From the NCBI GenBank assembly GCA_016182605.1, contig JACPGE010000098.1, positions 1 through 64,000 of the forward strand: a stretch of 64,000 nucleotides of DNA, given 5' to 3'. This DNA comes from Candidatus Hydrogenedentota bacterium (GTDB taxonomy: Bacteria > Hydrogenedentota > Hydrogenedentia > Hydrogenedentales > JAEUWI01). Within the stretch, counting starts at the first letter, position 1. Each line of letters starts with the position of its first letter. The notes under the pieces were generated by a model, which was not told where the DNA came from, made no database searches, and was given only the letters and a program-made list of their open reading frames with translations. Below are positions 9,001-17,700 of this stretch, piece after piece. The translations under genes were made by a program, and so were the position numbers.

Positions 9001-9029
9001 AGCGCTCAACACTTCCCTCTGGTTCCATT

Positions 9030-9186
9030 CATTGTCAAAATGATAGCACCTATCTTTGTTATTATCAAATTCGTTGTTTTTGATAATAACTGTGCGCCTT
9101 ATTGTCAAAACCATCAACAAGGAAGGGGTTGTTATTGTCAAATTTGCCGCTTTTGCAAATAACGCGCTCCCTTATTGTCAAATCGG
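9030..9186 (-). promoter_or_regulatory. Cluster of TTATTGTCAAA repeats upstream of fic
   Basis: Copies of (T)TATT(G/A)TCAAA occur at 9031-9039 (partial), 9058-9069, 9099-9109, 9131-9142 and 9171-9182. An exact inverted copy at 9079-9090 forms a perfect 12-bp palindrome pair with 9058-9069 (GTTATTATCAAA, 9-bp spacer). A degraded inverted copy lies at about 9151-9163. The block is much more AT-rich than its surroundings and lies entirely upstream of the fic start codon. It looks like a multi-site operator, although it could also be the end of a small mobile element. Confidence 0.6.
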
Positions 9187-9213
9187 ATCCAACGCGATGG
9201 CAAGCAACGTTGT

Positions 9214-9243
9214 AAAAAAAGGCCCCGGCACATCGCCGGGGCC
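9214..9243 (-). terminator. Terminator duplicated from the dehydrogenase gene
   Basis: GGCCCCGGC (9221-9229) and GCCGGGGCC (9235-9243) form a 9-bp stem with a five-base loop. Seven A residues on the plus strand give a U7 tail in the minus direction. It matches the terminator at 10068-10097 nearly base for base. Confidence 0.8.
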
Positions 9244-9350
9244 CTGGAATCGATCAGACTGTACGGCACCGCCTCAGACGGGGAGTTCCCAGCCCGTGCG
9301 GTACTGCTTGGTGAGCAGGTGCTTCCACTCGGGCGCGTTGGTCATTTTGG
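9244..9350 (-). pseudogene. 3'-end fragment of a Gfo/Idh/MocA oxidoreductase gene
   Basis: From about 9219 to 9347 the sequence is almost identical to 10071-10201, the terminator and last codons of the intact dehydrogenase gene. On the minus strand it encodes the closing residues TNAPEWKHLLTKQYR then TGWELPV and a stop at 9274-9276. The intact gene has AGWELPV. Similarity fades at about 9348 and the ParE-type toxin ends 15 bp further on. No upstream part of the gene is left. It is the stump of a lost paralogue or a copy of the target gene's 3' end made when the toxin-antitoxin cassette arrived. Confidence 0.8.
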
Positions 9351-9364
9351 TCATGAGGCCGCCG

Positions 9365-9652
9365 CTACGGCCGGTTCATACGGTACACGGTCAGTATTTC
9401 AATCGCATCGTTCTGCACGCGGTACAGCAGACTATATTGTTGATAGACCACGCGGCGCACCCCTGGCCCATATTCGGGCAGGAGCACTCCGGATTCCGGG
9501 AACTCGCCCAAGATTCGCTCCAGCCAGTCCTCAAAGCGCTGGAGATACTCCGCGACAAATTCGTTCGATAGTTGCTGCGCGTAGAGGTACTCCGCTATCT
9601 CCGCCATCCGCTCGCGAGCCCGGGGCGAAAATACAATCTCCCGGCTATTCAT
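9365..9652 (-). CDS. ParE/RelE-superfamily toxin
   Basis: 95 residues with the compact ParE/RelE layout. An N-terminal strand (REIVFSPRARERMAEIAEYL) leads into a helical hairpin, then strands ending RRVVYQQYSLLYRVQNDAIEILTVYRMNRP. ParE members poison gyrase and RelE members cut mRNA on the ribosome; the sequence does not decide which applies. The start overlaps the antitoxin stop by 8 bp, the usual coupling in these operons. The pair sits between two copies of a dehydrogenase 3' end, so it was probably acquired as a cassette. Confidence 0.8.
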   Translation of the reverse strand: MNSREIVFSPRARERMAEIAEYLYAQQLSNEFVAEYLQRFEDWLERILGEFPESGVLLPEYGPGVRRVVYQQYSLLYRVQNDAIEILTVYRMNRP

Positions 9653-9857
9653 ACTTCGCGCGTATTTCCTGCATCACCACCTTCAGGGGCATGGCTTCGC
9701 CTGCGTCAAGCTGCGTGATGGAAATGCCTATGTCCTGCCGGATTCGTTCCTGTCGAATAAACGCCAGAAAATCCTGGGCAATCGCGTGCGTATCGGCGCC
9801 GTACGTTTCCTGGAGGCTCTTTTCCAGCTCTGGATCGTCTATCTGTATGTGCAGCAC
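9645..9857 (-). CDS. Antitoxin partner of the ParE/RelE-type toxin
   Basis: 70 residues, first gene of the minus-strand pair, overlapping the toxin by 8 bp. It starts with a short strand (MLHIQIDDPELEKSL) and a helical middle containing QDFLAFIRQERIRQD, followed by a C-terminal tail with an acidic/hydrophobic stretch that should occupy the toxin's active face. I cannot assign a named DNA-binding family with certainty. Position, size and overlap support the antitoxin role. The roughly 200 bp upstream, to the dehydrogenase terminator, should hold its promoter, but no strong element stands out. Confidence 0.65.
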   Translation of the reverse strand: MLHIQIDDPELEKSLQETYGADTHAIAQDFLAFIRQERIRQDIGISITQLDAGEAMPLKVVMQEIRAKYE

Positions 9858-10067
9858 AGGCTTTCCTCTCTTGCAAACGCAAATACCCTATCCCGCTCTT
9901 GCGGCCCCATCGCATCGCGCGCCGCCACAATAGGGCCAACCGCAGTGGGTTGAACCAACGACTTGGATCTTATCATGATCGCGGCCAAGACAGTAGGGGG
10001 GGATTGCCGTCTGCCGATTACCAGAGCGTCGATGCATGCGGGCACGTAATGGTCTCTTGGTGCACGT

Positions 10068-10097
10068 AAAAAGGGCCCCGGCACATCGCCGGGGCCC
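10068..10097 (-). terminator. Intrinsic terminator of the third dehydrogenase gene
   Basis: GGGCCCCGGC (10073-10082) pairs with GCCGGGGCCC (10088-10097) around a five-base loop. The plus-strand A5 at 10068-10072 gives the U tail for the minus direction. It lies 30 bp beyond the stop codon. Confidence 0.85.
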
Positions 10098-10126
10098 TGG
10101 AATCGAGCAGACTATACGGCACCGCC

Positions 10127-11482
10127 TCAGACGGGGAGTTCCCAGCCAGCGCGGTACTGCTTGGTGAGCAGGTGCTTCCACTCGGGCGCGTTGGTCATTT
10201 CGCCCTTGAGGGCGTCCCATTCCACTTTCACGCTGGTGCGCAGGGAGAGGTTGCCGAAAACCACCATCTCGGTGAAGGGGCCGGAGTACTCGAAGTTGGA
10301 GGCCGCCGCTTCACCGCCCTTGCAGGCCTGAAGCCAATCGATGTAGGGGCTTTCTTTTTCGATGCGCTTGATGGTCTGAGCGGGCTTCTTGTAGTCGGTC
10401 ATGACGGCATCGGGCATGAGGCGCGCCTTGCCACCGTATTCGCCGGCGGTGAGGAAACCCTTGTCCCCGACAAACAACGAGCCGTTGTCGCCGTCACCCA
10501 GCTTCTGGTCCGCGGGAATCGCTTCGGGCCGCTTCGGCAGGATGCCGCCGTCGTACCAGAACACGTCCACCGGCGCCATGTCGCCGCGGGCGGGGAAACT
10601 GTATTTGATGATGGAGCTGTTCGGGGCGGTCTGGTCGTTCTTGCCGTCCTGCTGGATGCACTCAACGGAGTAAGAAGCTGCGTCTTTCAGATTCAATGCC
10701 CAGAACGCTGGGTCCATGATGTGGCAGGCCATGTCGCCGAGGGCGCCGCAGCCGTAATCCCACCAGCCGCGCCAGTTGAAGGGACAGTAATCCTTGTTGT
10801 AGTCGCGCATGGGCGCTGTGCCAATCCACAAGTCCCAGTCCATCGTGGCGGGAATATCCATTTTCGGCAGGGGCTGGGCAATGCCCTGGGGCCACACGGG
10901 ACGGTTCGTCCAGATGTGGGCTTCCTTCACCTGGCCGATGGCGCCGGACCACACCATTTCACAAAGGTCGCGCGCGCCGTCACCGCAGTGGCCCTGGTTG
11001 CCCATCTGTGTGGCAACGCCCATTTCCTTGGCGGTCTTGCGCAGGAGGCGCGCTTCCATGACAGTGTGGGTGAGGGGCTTCTGCACATAGACATGCTTGC
11101 CGAGCTTCATGGCCATGTAGGCCGCGGGCGCATGGGTATGGTCGGGGGTGGAAATGGTGCACGCGTCGATCTCGGGCATCTTTTCCAGCATTTCGCGGTA
11201 GTCTTTGAACTGCTTGGCGTCTTTCAGCCGGTAAAAGGTCTCCTGGGCGCGGTCCCAGTCCGCATCGCACAGCGCAACGATATTTTCCGTTCTGGAGCAA
11301 GACATAATGTCGCTCTGGCCTTTACCGCCGGCGCCAATGGCCGCCACATTGAGCTTTTCATTCGGGGATTTCTTGCCCGGCACCACCTCGGCGGCGTTCA
11401 CCCGGATCGGGAATGTCGCGGCCAGGGCGGTGGTCGTGGTCGCCGCCAGGAAGGCGCGGCGTGTCAAATGTTGGTCTTTCAT
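10127..11482 (-). CDS. Gfo/Idh/MocA-family oxidoreductase, Tat-exported
   Basis: 451 residues, the same length as the paralogue at 5734-7089 and with a nearly identical leader (LTRRAFLAATTTT, then RVNA), so exported folded through Tat. The cofactor site IAAIGAGGKG and VQKPLTHT motif are intact. The middle shows GRxWWDYGCGALGDMACHIMDP, shared with the other two copies. Its 3' end and terminator are duplicated at 9219-9347. It probably oxidises a sugar or polyol in the periplasm. The downstream (rightward) gene on the same strand is the Kelch-symporter fusion with a 225-bp gap, so a functional link to sialic-acid-like sugars is plausible but unproven. Confidence 0.85.
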   Translation of the reverse strand: MKDQHLTRRAFLAATTTTALAATFPIRVNAAEVVPGKKSPNEKLNVAAIGAGGKGQSDIMSCSRTENIVALCDADWDRAQETFYRLKDAKQFKDYREMLEKMPEIDACTISTPDHTHAPAAYMAMKLGKHVYVQKPLTHTVMEARLLRKTAKEMGVATQMGNQGHCGDGARDLCEMVWSGAIGQVKEAHIWTNRPVWPQGIAQPLPKMDIPATMDWDLWIGTAPMRDYNKDYCPFNWRGWWDYGCGALGDMACHIMDPAFWALNLKDAASYSVECIQQDGKNDQTAPNSSIIKYSFPARGDMAPVDVFWYDGGILPKRPEAIPADQKLGDGDNGSLFVGDKGFLTAGEYGGKARLMPDAVMTDYKKPAQTIKRIEKESPYIDWLQACKGGEAAASNFEYSGPFTEMVVFGNLSLRTSVKVEWDALKGEMTNAPEWKHLLTKQYRAGWELPV

Positions 11483-11707
11483 CCTGTAGTCCTCTTTCAG
11501 TGCTTTCGGTTACACCCGCTATTCACAAGAAAACCGGTGAGGCAAGGACCCTGACTGTGGCCGTTGACAATACAGACGCAACCCGGAGAACCAGCCCAGT
11601 CCAACAGGATATAGAACAACTGTTGAAACGTCAATTTTCTGGAGAAAATTGGGAAGTGCCCGTTCGCACGGTGCCCGGAGCAGACCCGATCGTGGCCGGG
11701 CGCGCCA

Positions 11708-14242
11708 TTACCGAATCGCCGCCCCGGTGGCGCCGGCAACCGAAGCCTGGGCCTTTGCCGGAAAAAGCACGCTCGTCAACCACCCCGCGGAAACGGCGGA
11801 AACGAAACCGAAGAGGGCGTGGATGAGGCCGTTTATGGGGGTGTAGTTTGCGATGGCATAGACCACGACTGCACTGACCGTGGCGCCGGCCAGGGCGCCG
11901 GCGGTATTCGCGCGCCGGACGAAGACCCCCAACGCCATGACCCCGGAGAGCCCGCCCCCGACGAAACCCAGCATCTTCAGGTAACTGTCGAACAGCGCGG
12001 TGGCGTTGATTTTTGCGACATACATGGCACAACCCGTGGCAAAGATGCCGAGCAGCAGGGTGCTGATGCGGGCCACCCAGAGGGCATGCCGATCGGTGAT
12101 GCCGGGGCGGAAACGGCGGTAGTAATCGTGTACGAATACCGTGGAGAGGCTGTTCATGGAACTGTCCAGCGAAGACATGGCCGCGGCAAATACACCAGCG
12201 ATGATGATTCCCTTTAATCCGGAAGGGAACACCTCCACGATGAACAGCGGCAGAATGGCGTCGTTTTGCAGGCCGGGATCCAGATACTGCGGGTGCTCCT
12301 TGAAGTATACCCAGAGCGCGGAGCCCAGACCGAAGAAGAGCAAGCTCATGGGCAGGGTCATGGCGGCATTGGTCCACACGGCCTTTGCGGCTTCTTTGTG
12401 TGTGGCGGTGGTGAGGTAGCGTTGAACCATGGTTTGGTCGGCAGTATACGGGTAGAGCATCGCGAAAGATTGGCCTGCGACCAGCACCCAGACCGTGGTG
12501 GTGGTAAGGTCGAGGCTCCAATTGAATGTGTGGAATTTGCCTGCTTCGTAGGCCGTGCTCAGTGCGCCCGCCAAGTCTTGCTCAATACCATGGAAAACGA
12601 AGTACATCCCCAGCAAGGCGCCGGCCACCAGCACAAACGATTGGAGCACATCGGTCCAGATCACGGCCTCAATACCGCCGATCACCGTGTAGAATGTGGT
12701 CACCACGCCCATGACAACAATGCAATCGTATTTGCTGAGCCCGGTGGCGGTAGAAAGGGCGATAGCGGGCAGAAAGAGAATGATGCTCATGCGGCCGATC
12801 TGAAAGAGGGCAAAAACGATACTGCCGTAGATGCGCACGGACAGGTGAAAACGGTTCTCCAGGAACTCGTAGGCTGTAGTGATGGGTTGGGCACGGAAGC
12901 GGCCAATGTAGGCATAGACCACGATCGGCGCAACAACGATGATGGCCATATTCGAAAGGAAATAGGTCCAGTCGGTGGCAAAGGCCTGGGCGGGAATGGC
13001 GAGATAGGTGATGGCGCTGAGGCTGGTGCCGAAAATACTCATGCCCACGGCCCACCAGGGCACTTTGCGGCTGCCAAGAAAGAAGGCTTCGGTGGTGTGC
13101 TCCCGCTTGCCCAGAAACAGCCCAATGCCCAAGAGGGCGAGGAAGTACACGGCCAGCGTGGCGTAGTCCGCGACGGAGAAATTGCCCGTTCTGGGCGCGG
13201 GGGCCGCAGCGAGCACCTTTTCGCCGCGGTGCCCGGGGCGATCCTCGCCACCGGGGATGACAACATGGCCATTCCAGTTAACGCCCTGACTGACCACATA
13301 CGCCAGAGGGGCCGTGCCCCAGTGTGACCAGGTGTCGGTGATGGTGTGGTAACCGAGGACGTCGTGCGGAAAGCCGGGGTGGGTATCGCCCAATACCGGA
13401 CTCTGGTCAAAGAGCTTGCCATCATCACCGCTTACAATGGCAATATGCGCCTGGCCTATGGCCGCTGCGCCCGCAGCAAGCACCGGGTTGGGCGGATCGG
13501 CGATGCGCCTCCAGCCTTTGGCGGGCGTCCAGGCATAGCCATCGCTCAGGAATTTGCGGCCCGGGTTTCCGTTGGGTTGGGCAAACAAGTCCGCGCCGCT
13601 AATGAGATAGTAGGCGCCTCCCTGTGCGGCCACCACGGGCAACATCCGCGCGGGGCCCGGCCAAGGCTCCAGCACTTCCCAGGTAGCATCAGGCTTTTCC
13701 AGTGGCAGTCTCCAGAAGGTGTGAAGCGCGGCGGTGCTGGTTGGCGCGCTCTGTCCGCCAGCCATAAATGCGGCATTCCCCAGGACAGCCGCCTGGGTAA
13801 ATGCACAGGGCTGGGGGAGCCTGTTTGAAAGCGTTGTGACGCTCATCGCGCCGCCTTCGGGAACAATAAGCAGCACGTCGTCAAATACCGTGGCGCCATC
13901 GGTGCCGCCAATCAGCAAAATGCCGTTCTTGGTGGACACGGCACCGCCATACGCCCGGGGTGTGGGCAAGACGCCCAAATCTTCCCAGCTTGTGGCGCCT
14001 TCCTGCAGGCGGTAGACGTTCTTCAGCCACTGCTTCTTTCCGCCCTGAAACGGGGATACAGGAAAATTGGAGCCGCCGGCCACGTACAGGGCATTTTCAT
14101 GCACGACGGCAAAATGACCCGAGGCCGCCACGGGCAGGGGCGGCAATTCCGTCCAGTGCAATTCGGTGGCCGAAAGCCCCTGCATAACGGCCAGAAGCGC
14201 GAGTGCAAGCATGGGTGTAAATCGCGATAAGGGGAAATTCAT
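11708..14242 (-). CDS. Kelch (NanM-like) propeller fused to a sodium:solute symporter
   Basis: 844 residues from the ATG at 14242, which has GGAGA nine bases upstream; a TTG 15 bases earlier is less likely. Residues 1-25 are a signal peptide. About 30-355 are Kelch repeats opening with ELHWTELPPLPVAASGH, like N-acetylneuraminate epimerase NanM, which mutarotates free sialic acid in the periplasm. From about 365 to 830 there is a sodium:solute symporter core of some 13 membrane helices (DYATLAVYFLALLGIGLFLG, then the GSRKVPWWAVGMSIFGTSLSAITY region). The fusion would present the right anomer directly to the Na-coupled carrier. Substrate is inferred from the Kelch part and the nearby sialidase; other sugars remain possible. 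Confidence 0.85.
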   Translation of the reverse strand: MNFPLSRFTPMLALALLAVMQGLSATELHWTELPPLPVAASGHFAVVHENALYVAGGSNFPVSPFQGGKKQWLKNVYRLQEGATSWEDLGVLPTPRAYGGAVSTKNGILLIGGTDGATVFDDVLLIVPEGGAMSVTTLSNRLPQPCAFTQAAVLGNAAFMAGGQSAPTSTAALHTFWRLPLEKPDATWEVLEPWPGPARMLPVVAAQGGAYYLISGADLFAQPNGNPGRKFLSDGYAWTPAKGWRRIADPPNPVLAAGAAAIGQAHIAIVSGDDGKLFDQSPVLGDTHPGFPHDVLGYHTITDTWSHWGTAPLAYVVSQGVNWNGHVVIPGGEDRPGHRGEKVLAAAPAPRTGNFSVADYATLAVYFLALLGIGLFLGKREHTTEAFFLGSRKVPWWAVGMSIFGTSLSAITYLAIPAQAFATDWTYFLSNMAIIVVAPIVVYAYIGRFRAQPITTAYEFLENRFHLSVRIYGSIVFALFQIGRMSIILFLPAIALSTATGLSKYDCIVVMGVVTTFYTVIGGIEAVIWTDVLQSFVLVAGALLGMYFVFHGIEQDLAGALSTAYEAGKFHTFNWSLDLTTTTVWVLVAGQSFAMLYPYTADQTMVQRYLTTATHKEAAKAVWTNAAMTLPMSLLFFGLGSALWVYFKEHPQYLDPGLQNDAILPLFIVEVFPSGLKGIIIAGVFAAAMSSLDSSMNSLSTVFVHDYYRRFRPGITDRHALWVARISTLLLGIFATGCAMYVAKINATALFDSYLKMLGFVGGGLSGVMALGVFVRRANTAGALAGATVSAVVVYAIANYTPINGLIHALFGFVSAVSAGWLTSVLFPAKAQASVAGATGAAIR

Positions 14243-14388
14243 GATGCGGTTCTCCAAGATCGAAAAGGATTGGGAATTAGCTTGTACACCATAGCGCGGC
14301 GCGATATCGACCTGACCGTGAACCGTTGTGTATCATTGACGCTTCGAGTCTGTGGGTTTTTCGCAGGATCTTCTAAGGAGAAATTATC

Positions 14389-16524
14389 ATGAAATCGTTT
14401 AAGACGCGCGCGATCCTCTGTGGGTGCGCGGCCGTACTCGCCAGCTTCGCCTATGGCGGCGCGCCTGCCCATGCCGAGAATACCGGAGAAGCCACCCTAT
14501 ATCGCGATGAATGGGGCGTGCCCTACATTTACGGCGGGAGCGACGCGGATGCGGCCTTTGCCCTGGGCTATGCACAGGCCCAGGACCGGCTCGAAGATAT
14601 CTTTGTCAATGTCCGCACGGGAATTGGCCGTATGGCCGAAGTCTTCGGAAAGGAGCATGTGCAGTCGGACTATATCATGCGCATGATCAAGAACGAGGAG
14701 ATGGCGGCCTCCTACTGGGAAAAGGCCCCGGACCATTTGAAGGCCGCGGGGGAAGCCTTTGTGCGTGGTATTGAGAAGTACATGAGTGAGCACCCGGAGG
14801 AGGCGCCGGAGAGTGCGCTGGAACTCAAGCCATGGTACAGCCTCGCCATCATGCGCGCCATGATCATGAATTGGCCGCTCGGCGCCATCAATGACGATCT
14901 CAACAAGAAGTCGAACACGCTGGGCTGGGGGTCCAACGAATGGTCCGTGCGGCCTGAGCGATCCGCGGAGAAATGCGCAGTCCTGCTGACGGATCCGCAC
15001 CTCACCTGGAAAGGCATGTCTGTTTTTTATGAGGCCCATGTATACGGAGACATGATTCCCGAGCAACATGGCTATTTCCTCATGGGCGTCTACTTCCTCG
15101 GTTTCGGCCATGGGTCTCATGTGGGCTGGGCGCCCACGACCGGTGGTCCCGACACGGGCGACGTGTTTGCCATGAAGATCAACCCGCAGAACCCGCTGCA
15201 ATATGAGTACGACGGTGAATGGCGCAACGCCGAGCTGGGCCAGATTGAGATCCCCGTGAAGGGCGGGGAGACCGTCAAGATGCCCACCTACCGCACGCAC
15301 CTTGGGCTGGCTTTTGCCGAGCCCGACATACAGAAGCAGATGATTCTCGTGGGCGCCACGCCCTATTTCGACGCGGAGCCCGTGCTGGAACAAAGCGTGG
15401 CCATGCTTCAGGCAAAAAATGCGGGCGAATTCTATGAGGCCCTGAAGCTGAACCAATTGATGGAACAGAACATCATGTTTGCCGATCGCGATGGCAACAC
15501 GCAGTACGTGCGTGTGGGCCGCACGCCGATCCGGCCCGATGGTTACGACTGGAATGCGCCGGTGCCGGGCAATATCTCTGCTTCGGCCTGGACAGGAATA
15601 CACTCATTGGACGATCTCGTGCAGATCAAGAACCCGCCCCAGGGCTATATGCAGAACTGCAATATCAGTCCCCAATTCATGATGCTGGATTCGCCCATGA
15701 CGCCCGACAAGTATCCCTCATACATCTACAATGTCTCGTGGGATCTGCGCAACAGCCGCGGCGATCGCGCGTTGCAGGCCCTATCGGAAGACGACAGTCT
15801 GACCAAGGAAGAGGCGATGGACCTTGCCTTCGACATCACCGAGCCTTATTACAAAGAGTGGCAGGCGGCGCTGAAAGCGGCGGCGCAGGGCGTGGGCCAG
15901 AACAAACTGCGCGATGACAAAAGCCTGAAGGATGCGGTGGACCGTATTCTGGCGTGGAACGGCCAGTATCACAAGGACAACCGGACCGCGCCCCTGGTGC
16001 GCACGTGGAAACTGCTTGTGTTCAAGGAGATGGATGGCGCCCCCATCAACCGCGCCAAGAAGCTGGAACTTGAAGCACAGATGAAGCTCATTGATGCGCT
16101 CGCCCAGGCCGTGACCGGCATGAAGACGCTCTACGGCACAACGGATGTGGCCTGGGGAGATATCATCAAAGTAGGCCGGGGAGACACGATAGTTCCGGCC
16201 AGTGGCGCCGATTTCGGCGGCGGCGAAGGCGACAAGAGTGTGCGCACGCTGCTGAGTCTGGGAGTAAAGCCCCTCGACGAGGCAAAGGGCACCTATGTTG
16301 CCCAAAAGGGCTCCATGGCCATGATGCTCATGTTCATGCACAAGGATGGCGTTGAGTCCTACACCTGCATCCCGTGGGGACAGAGCGGGCACCCCGATTC
16401 GCCCCACTATATGGACCAGGGCGAGAAACTTTTCTCGGAACGGAAGTTCAAGAAGGTGTATCAAACCCGGGACGAGTTGAAGAAACACGTGGAATCGGAG
16501 TTGGCGCTGAAGTCCAATGGCTGA
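14389..16524 (+). CDS. Penicillin-acylase-family Ntn amidohydrolase, secreted
   Basis: 711 residues with a signal peptide (to about AHA-EN, residue 30) and a textbook AAGGAGA seven bases before the ATG. The prosequence opens TLYRDEWGVPYIYG, characteristic of peptidase family S45. Autocleavage should occur before Ser182 in GWGSNEW; that serine becomes the N-terminal nucleophile of the beta subunit. Family members hydrolyse N-acyl bonds in beta-lactams, acyl-homoserine lactones or aculeacin. Which substrate this enzyme takes is not visible, though quorum-signal degradation is a common role. It is transcribed divergently from the Kelch-symporter gene across a 146-bp region. A second family member lies at 45648-48233. 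Confidence 0.9.
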   Translation: MKSFKTRAILCGCAAVLASFAYGGAPAHAENTGEATLYRDEWGVPYIYGGSDADAAFALGYAQAQDRLEDIFVNVRTGIGRMAEVFGKEHVQSDYIMRMIKNEEMAASYWEKAPDHLKAAGEAFVRGIEKYMSEHPEEAPESALELKPWYSLAIMRAMIMNWPLGAINDDLNKKSNTLGWGSNEWSVRPERSAEKCAVLLTDPHLTWKGMSVFYEAHVYGDMIPEQHGYFLMGVYFLGFGHGSHVGWAPTTGGPDTGDVFAMKINPQNPLQYEYDGEWRNAELGQIEIPVKGGETVKMPTYRTHLGLAFAEPDIQKQMILVGATPYFDAEPVLEQSVAMLQAKNAGEFYEALKLNQLMEQNIMFADRDGNTQYVRVGRTPIRPDGYDWNAPVPGNISASAWTGIHSLDDLVQIKNPPQGYMQNCNISPQFMMLDSPMTPDKYPSYIYNVSWDLRNSRGDRALQALSEDDSLTKEEAMDLAFDITEPYYKEWQAALKAAAQGVGQNKLRDDKSLKDAVDRILAWNGQYHKDNRTAPLVRTWKLLVFKEMDGAPINRAKKLELEAQMKLIDALAQAVTGMKTLYGTTDVAWGDIIKVGRGDTIVPASGADFGGGEGDKSVRTLLSLGVKPLDEAKGTYVAQKGSMAMMLMFMHKDGVESYTCIPWGQSGHPDSPHYMDQGEKLFSERKFKKVYQTRDELKKHVESELALKSNG

Positions 16525-16608
16525 TTCGATGCGAGAACGAGTTTCTGGCTGCTGTTCATGTGTCCCGAAATTCTCATCGTAACCGTGTAACATCGGCACA
16601 AAGCGCAA

Positions 16609-16643
16609 CCGCCCGGAGGCACAGGCTTCCGGGCGGTCTTTTG
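16609..16643 (+). terminator. Intrinsic terminator of the acylase gene
   Basis: CCGCCCGGA (16609-16617) pairs with TCCGGGCGG (16628-16636), followed by TCTTTTG. It lies 85 bp after the acylase stop, between converging genes. Confidence 0.75.
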
Positions 16644-16716
16644 TTCGTGTGTTTTCGGCGCGGACCTGGCGTGGATGGTCTTTGCGATGCGCCTGCATCG
16701 ACGGGACATGCCCCCT

Positions 16717-17700
16717 TCAGGAAATTCCCGCGCGCAATATGTCGTGGATATGTATCGCCCCGACAAGAGCGCCCGACCGGTCAAGCACTGCGAGTATCGT
16801 AATCATGCTGTCTTCCATCTGGCGGAGCGCATCCACTGCGAGCGCATCGCTTACGATGGAGTGGGGATTCCGTGTCATAACCACGCCCAATGGCAGATCG
16901 AGTGGCTGAGATTCCCGTTGAAAGAGACGGCGCAAATCGCCATCGGTCAGGATGCCGGCGAGCCTGCCCGACTCATCGCGGACAAACACCGTTCCCAATC
17001 GCTTGGATGTCATCTCATAGATGGCATCCCGCACGAGCACGGTCTCCCCAATCGTGGGCAGGTCTTTCCCCGTGTGGGACAAGTCCTCCACGCGGCAGAG
17101 GAGCTTTTGGCCAAGGCTTGCGCCGGCCCGGTATGTTGTCTCCTGTTGGCTCGTGGCAATGCGCCTGTGCCGCAACACGGGAGCAAGCGCATCGCCCACG
17201 GCGAGCATGAGCGTCGTGCTCGCCGTCGATCTCATCGCAAGGGGCTCGGCCTCCCGCTCTACATCCGTGATGATGCAGTGCGTGGCACACCGGCCCAGCG
17301 TGGAATCTGGCCGGCCGGTGAGCGCAACAACCGGAATATCCCGCTGCTTGAGGTGTGGCAGCAACTCGCATATGGCCTGGGTTTCGCCACTGTACGAGAG
17401 TATCAGCGCGACATCTTCTTCATGCACCGCCGATAGCCCGGCAAGGAGCGAGCCGGGGGGATGCAGAAATAAAGCGGGGGTCCCGGTGCTCACCAGCGTC
17501 GCGGCGATTTTTTGCGCAATGAAACCGCACTTGCCCGAACCGGTGCACACAATCTTGCCGCGGCAGCCATACAGGCACTCAATGGCCAGCTCCAGCGATC
17601 GCTCGTGCAGTTGATTCTGAAAGGCCTGAAGCGCGCGCAATTCCACATGGAAACTGGCGGCGAAAATCTGGCCTGGCAACATCTGTTTGAGGGCGGACAA
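16717..17700 (-). CDS. KpsF/GutQ-type SIS-CBS protein with altered active site
   Basis: 327 residues: an N-terminal SIS domain (about 40-175) and two CBS motifs (about 210-325, ending GAIHIHDILRAGIS), the layout of arabinose-5-phosphate isomerase, which makes the Kdo precursor. Lys57 in TGSGKCG and Glu150 match E. coli KdsD Lys59 and Glu152. The other two catalytic positions do not match: Glu111 corresponds to Ala109 and His193 to Arg191 (YRAGAS instead of SHPGGA). The HGDLG loop is also lost (SLLAGL). By motif alignment this looks like a paralogue with changed or lost isomerase activity. The following 119 bases to the left include the acylase terminator. Confidence 0.75.
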   Translation of the reverse strand: MSALKQMLPGQIFAASFHVELRALQAFQNQLHERSLELAIECLYGCRGKIVCTGSGKCGFIAQKIAATLVSTGTPALFLHPPGSLLAGLSAVHEEDVALILSYSGETQAICELLPHLKQRDIPVVALTGRPDSTLGRCATHCIITDVEREAEPLAMRSTASTTLMLAVGDALAPVLRHRRIATSQQETTYRAGASLGQKLLCRVEDLSHTGKDLPTIGETVLVRDAIYEMTSKRLGTVFVRDESGRLAGILTDGDLRRLFQRESQPLDLPLGVVMTRNPHSIVSDALAVDALRQMEDSMITILAVLDRSGALVGAIHIHDILRAGIS

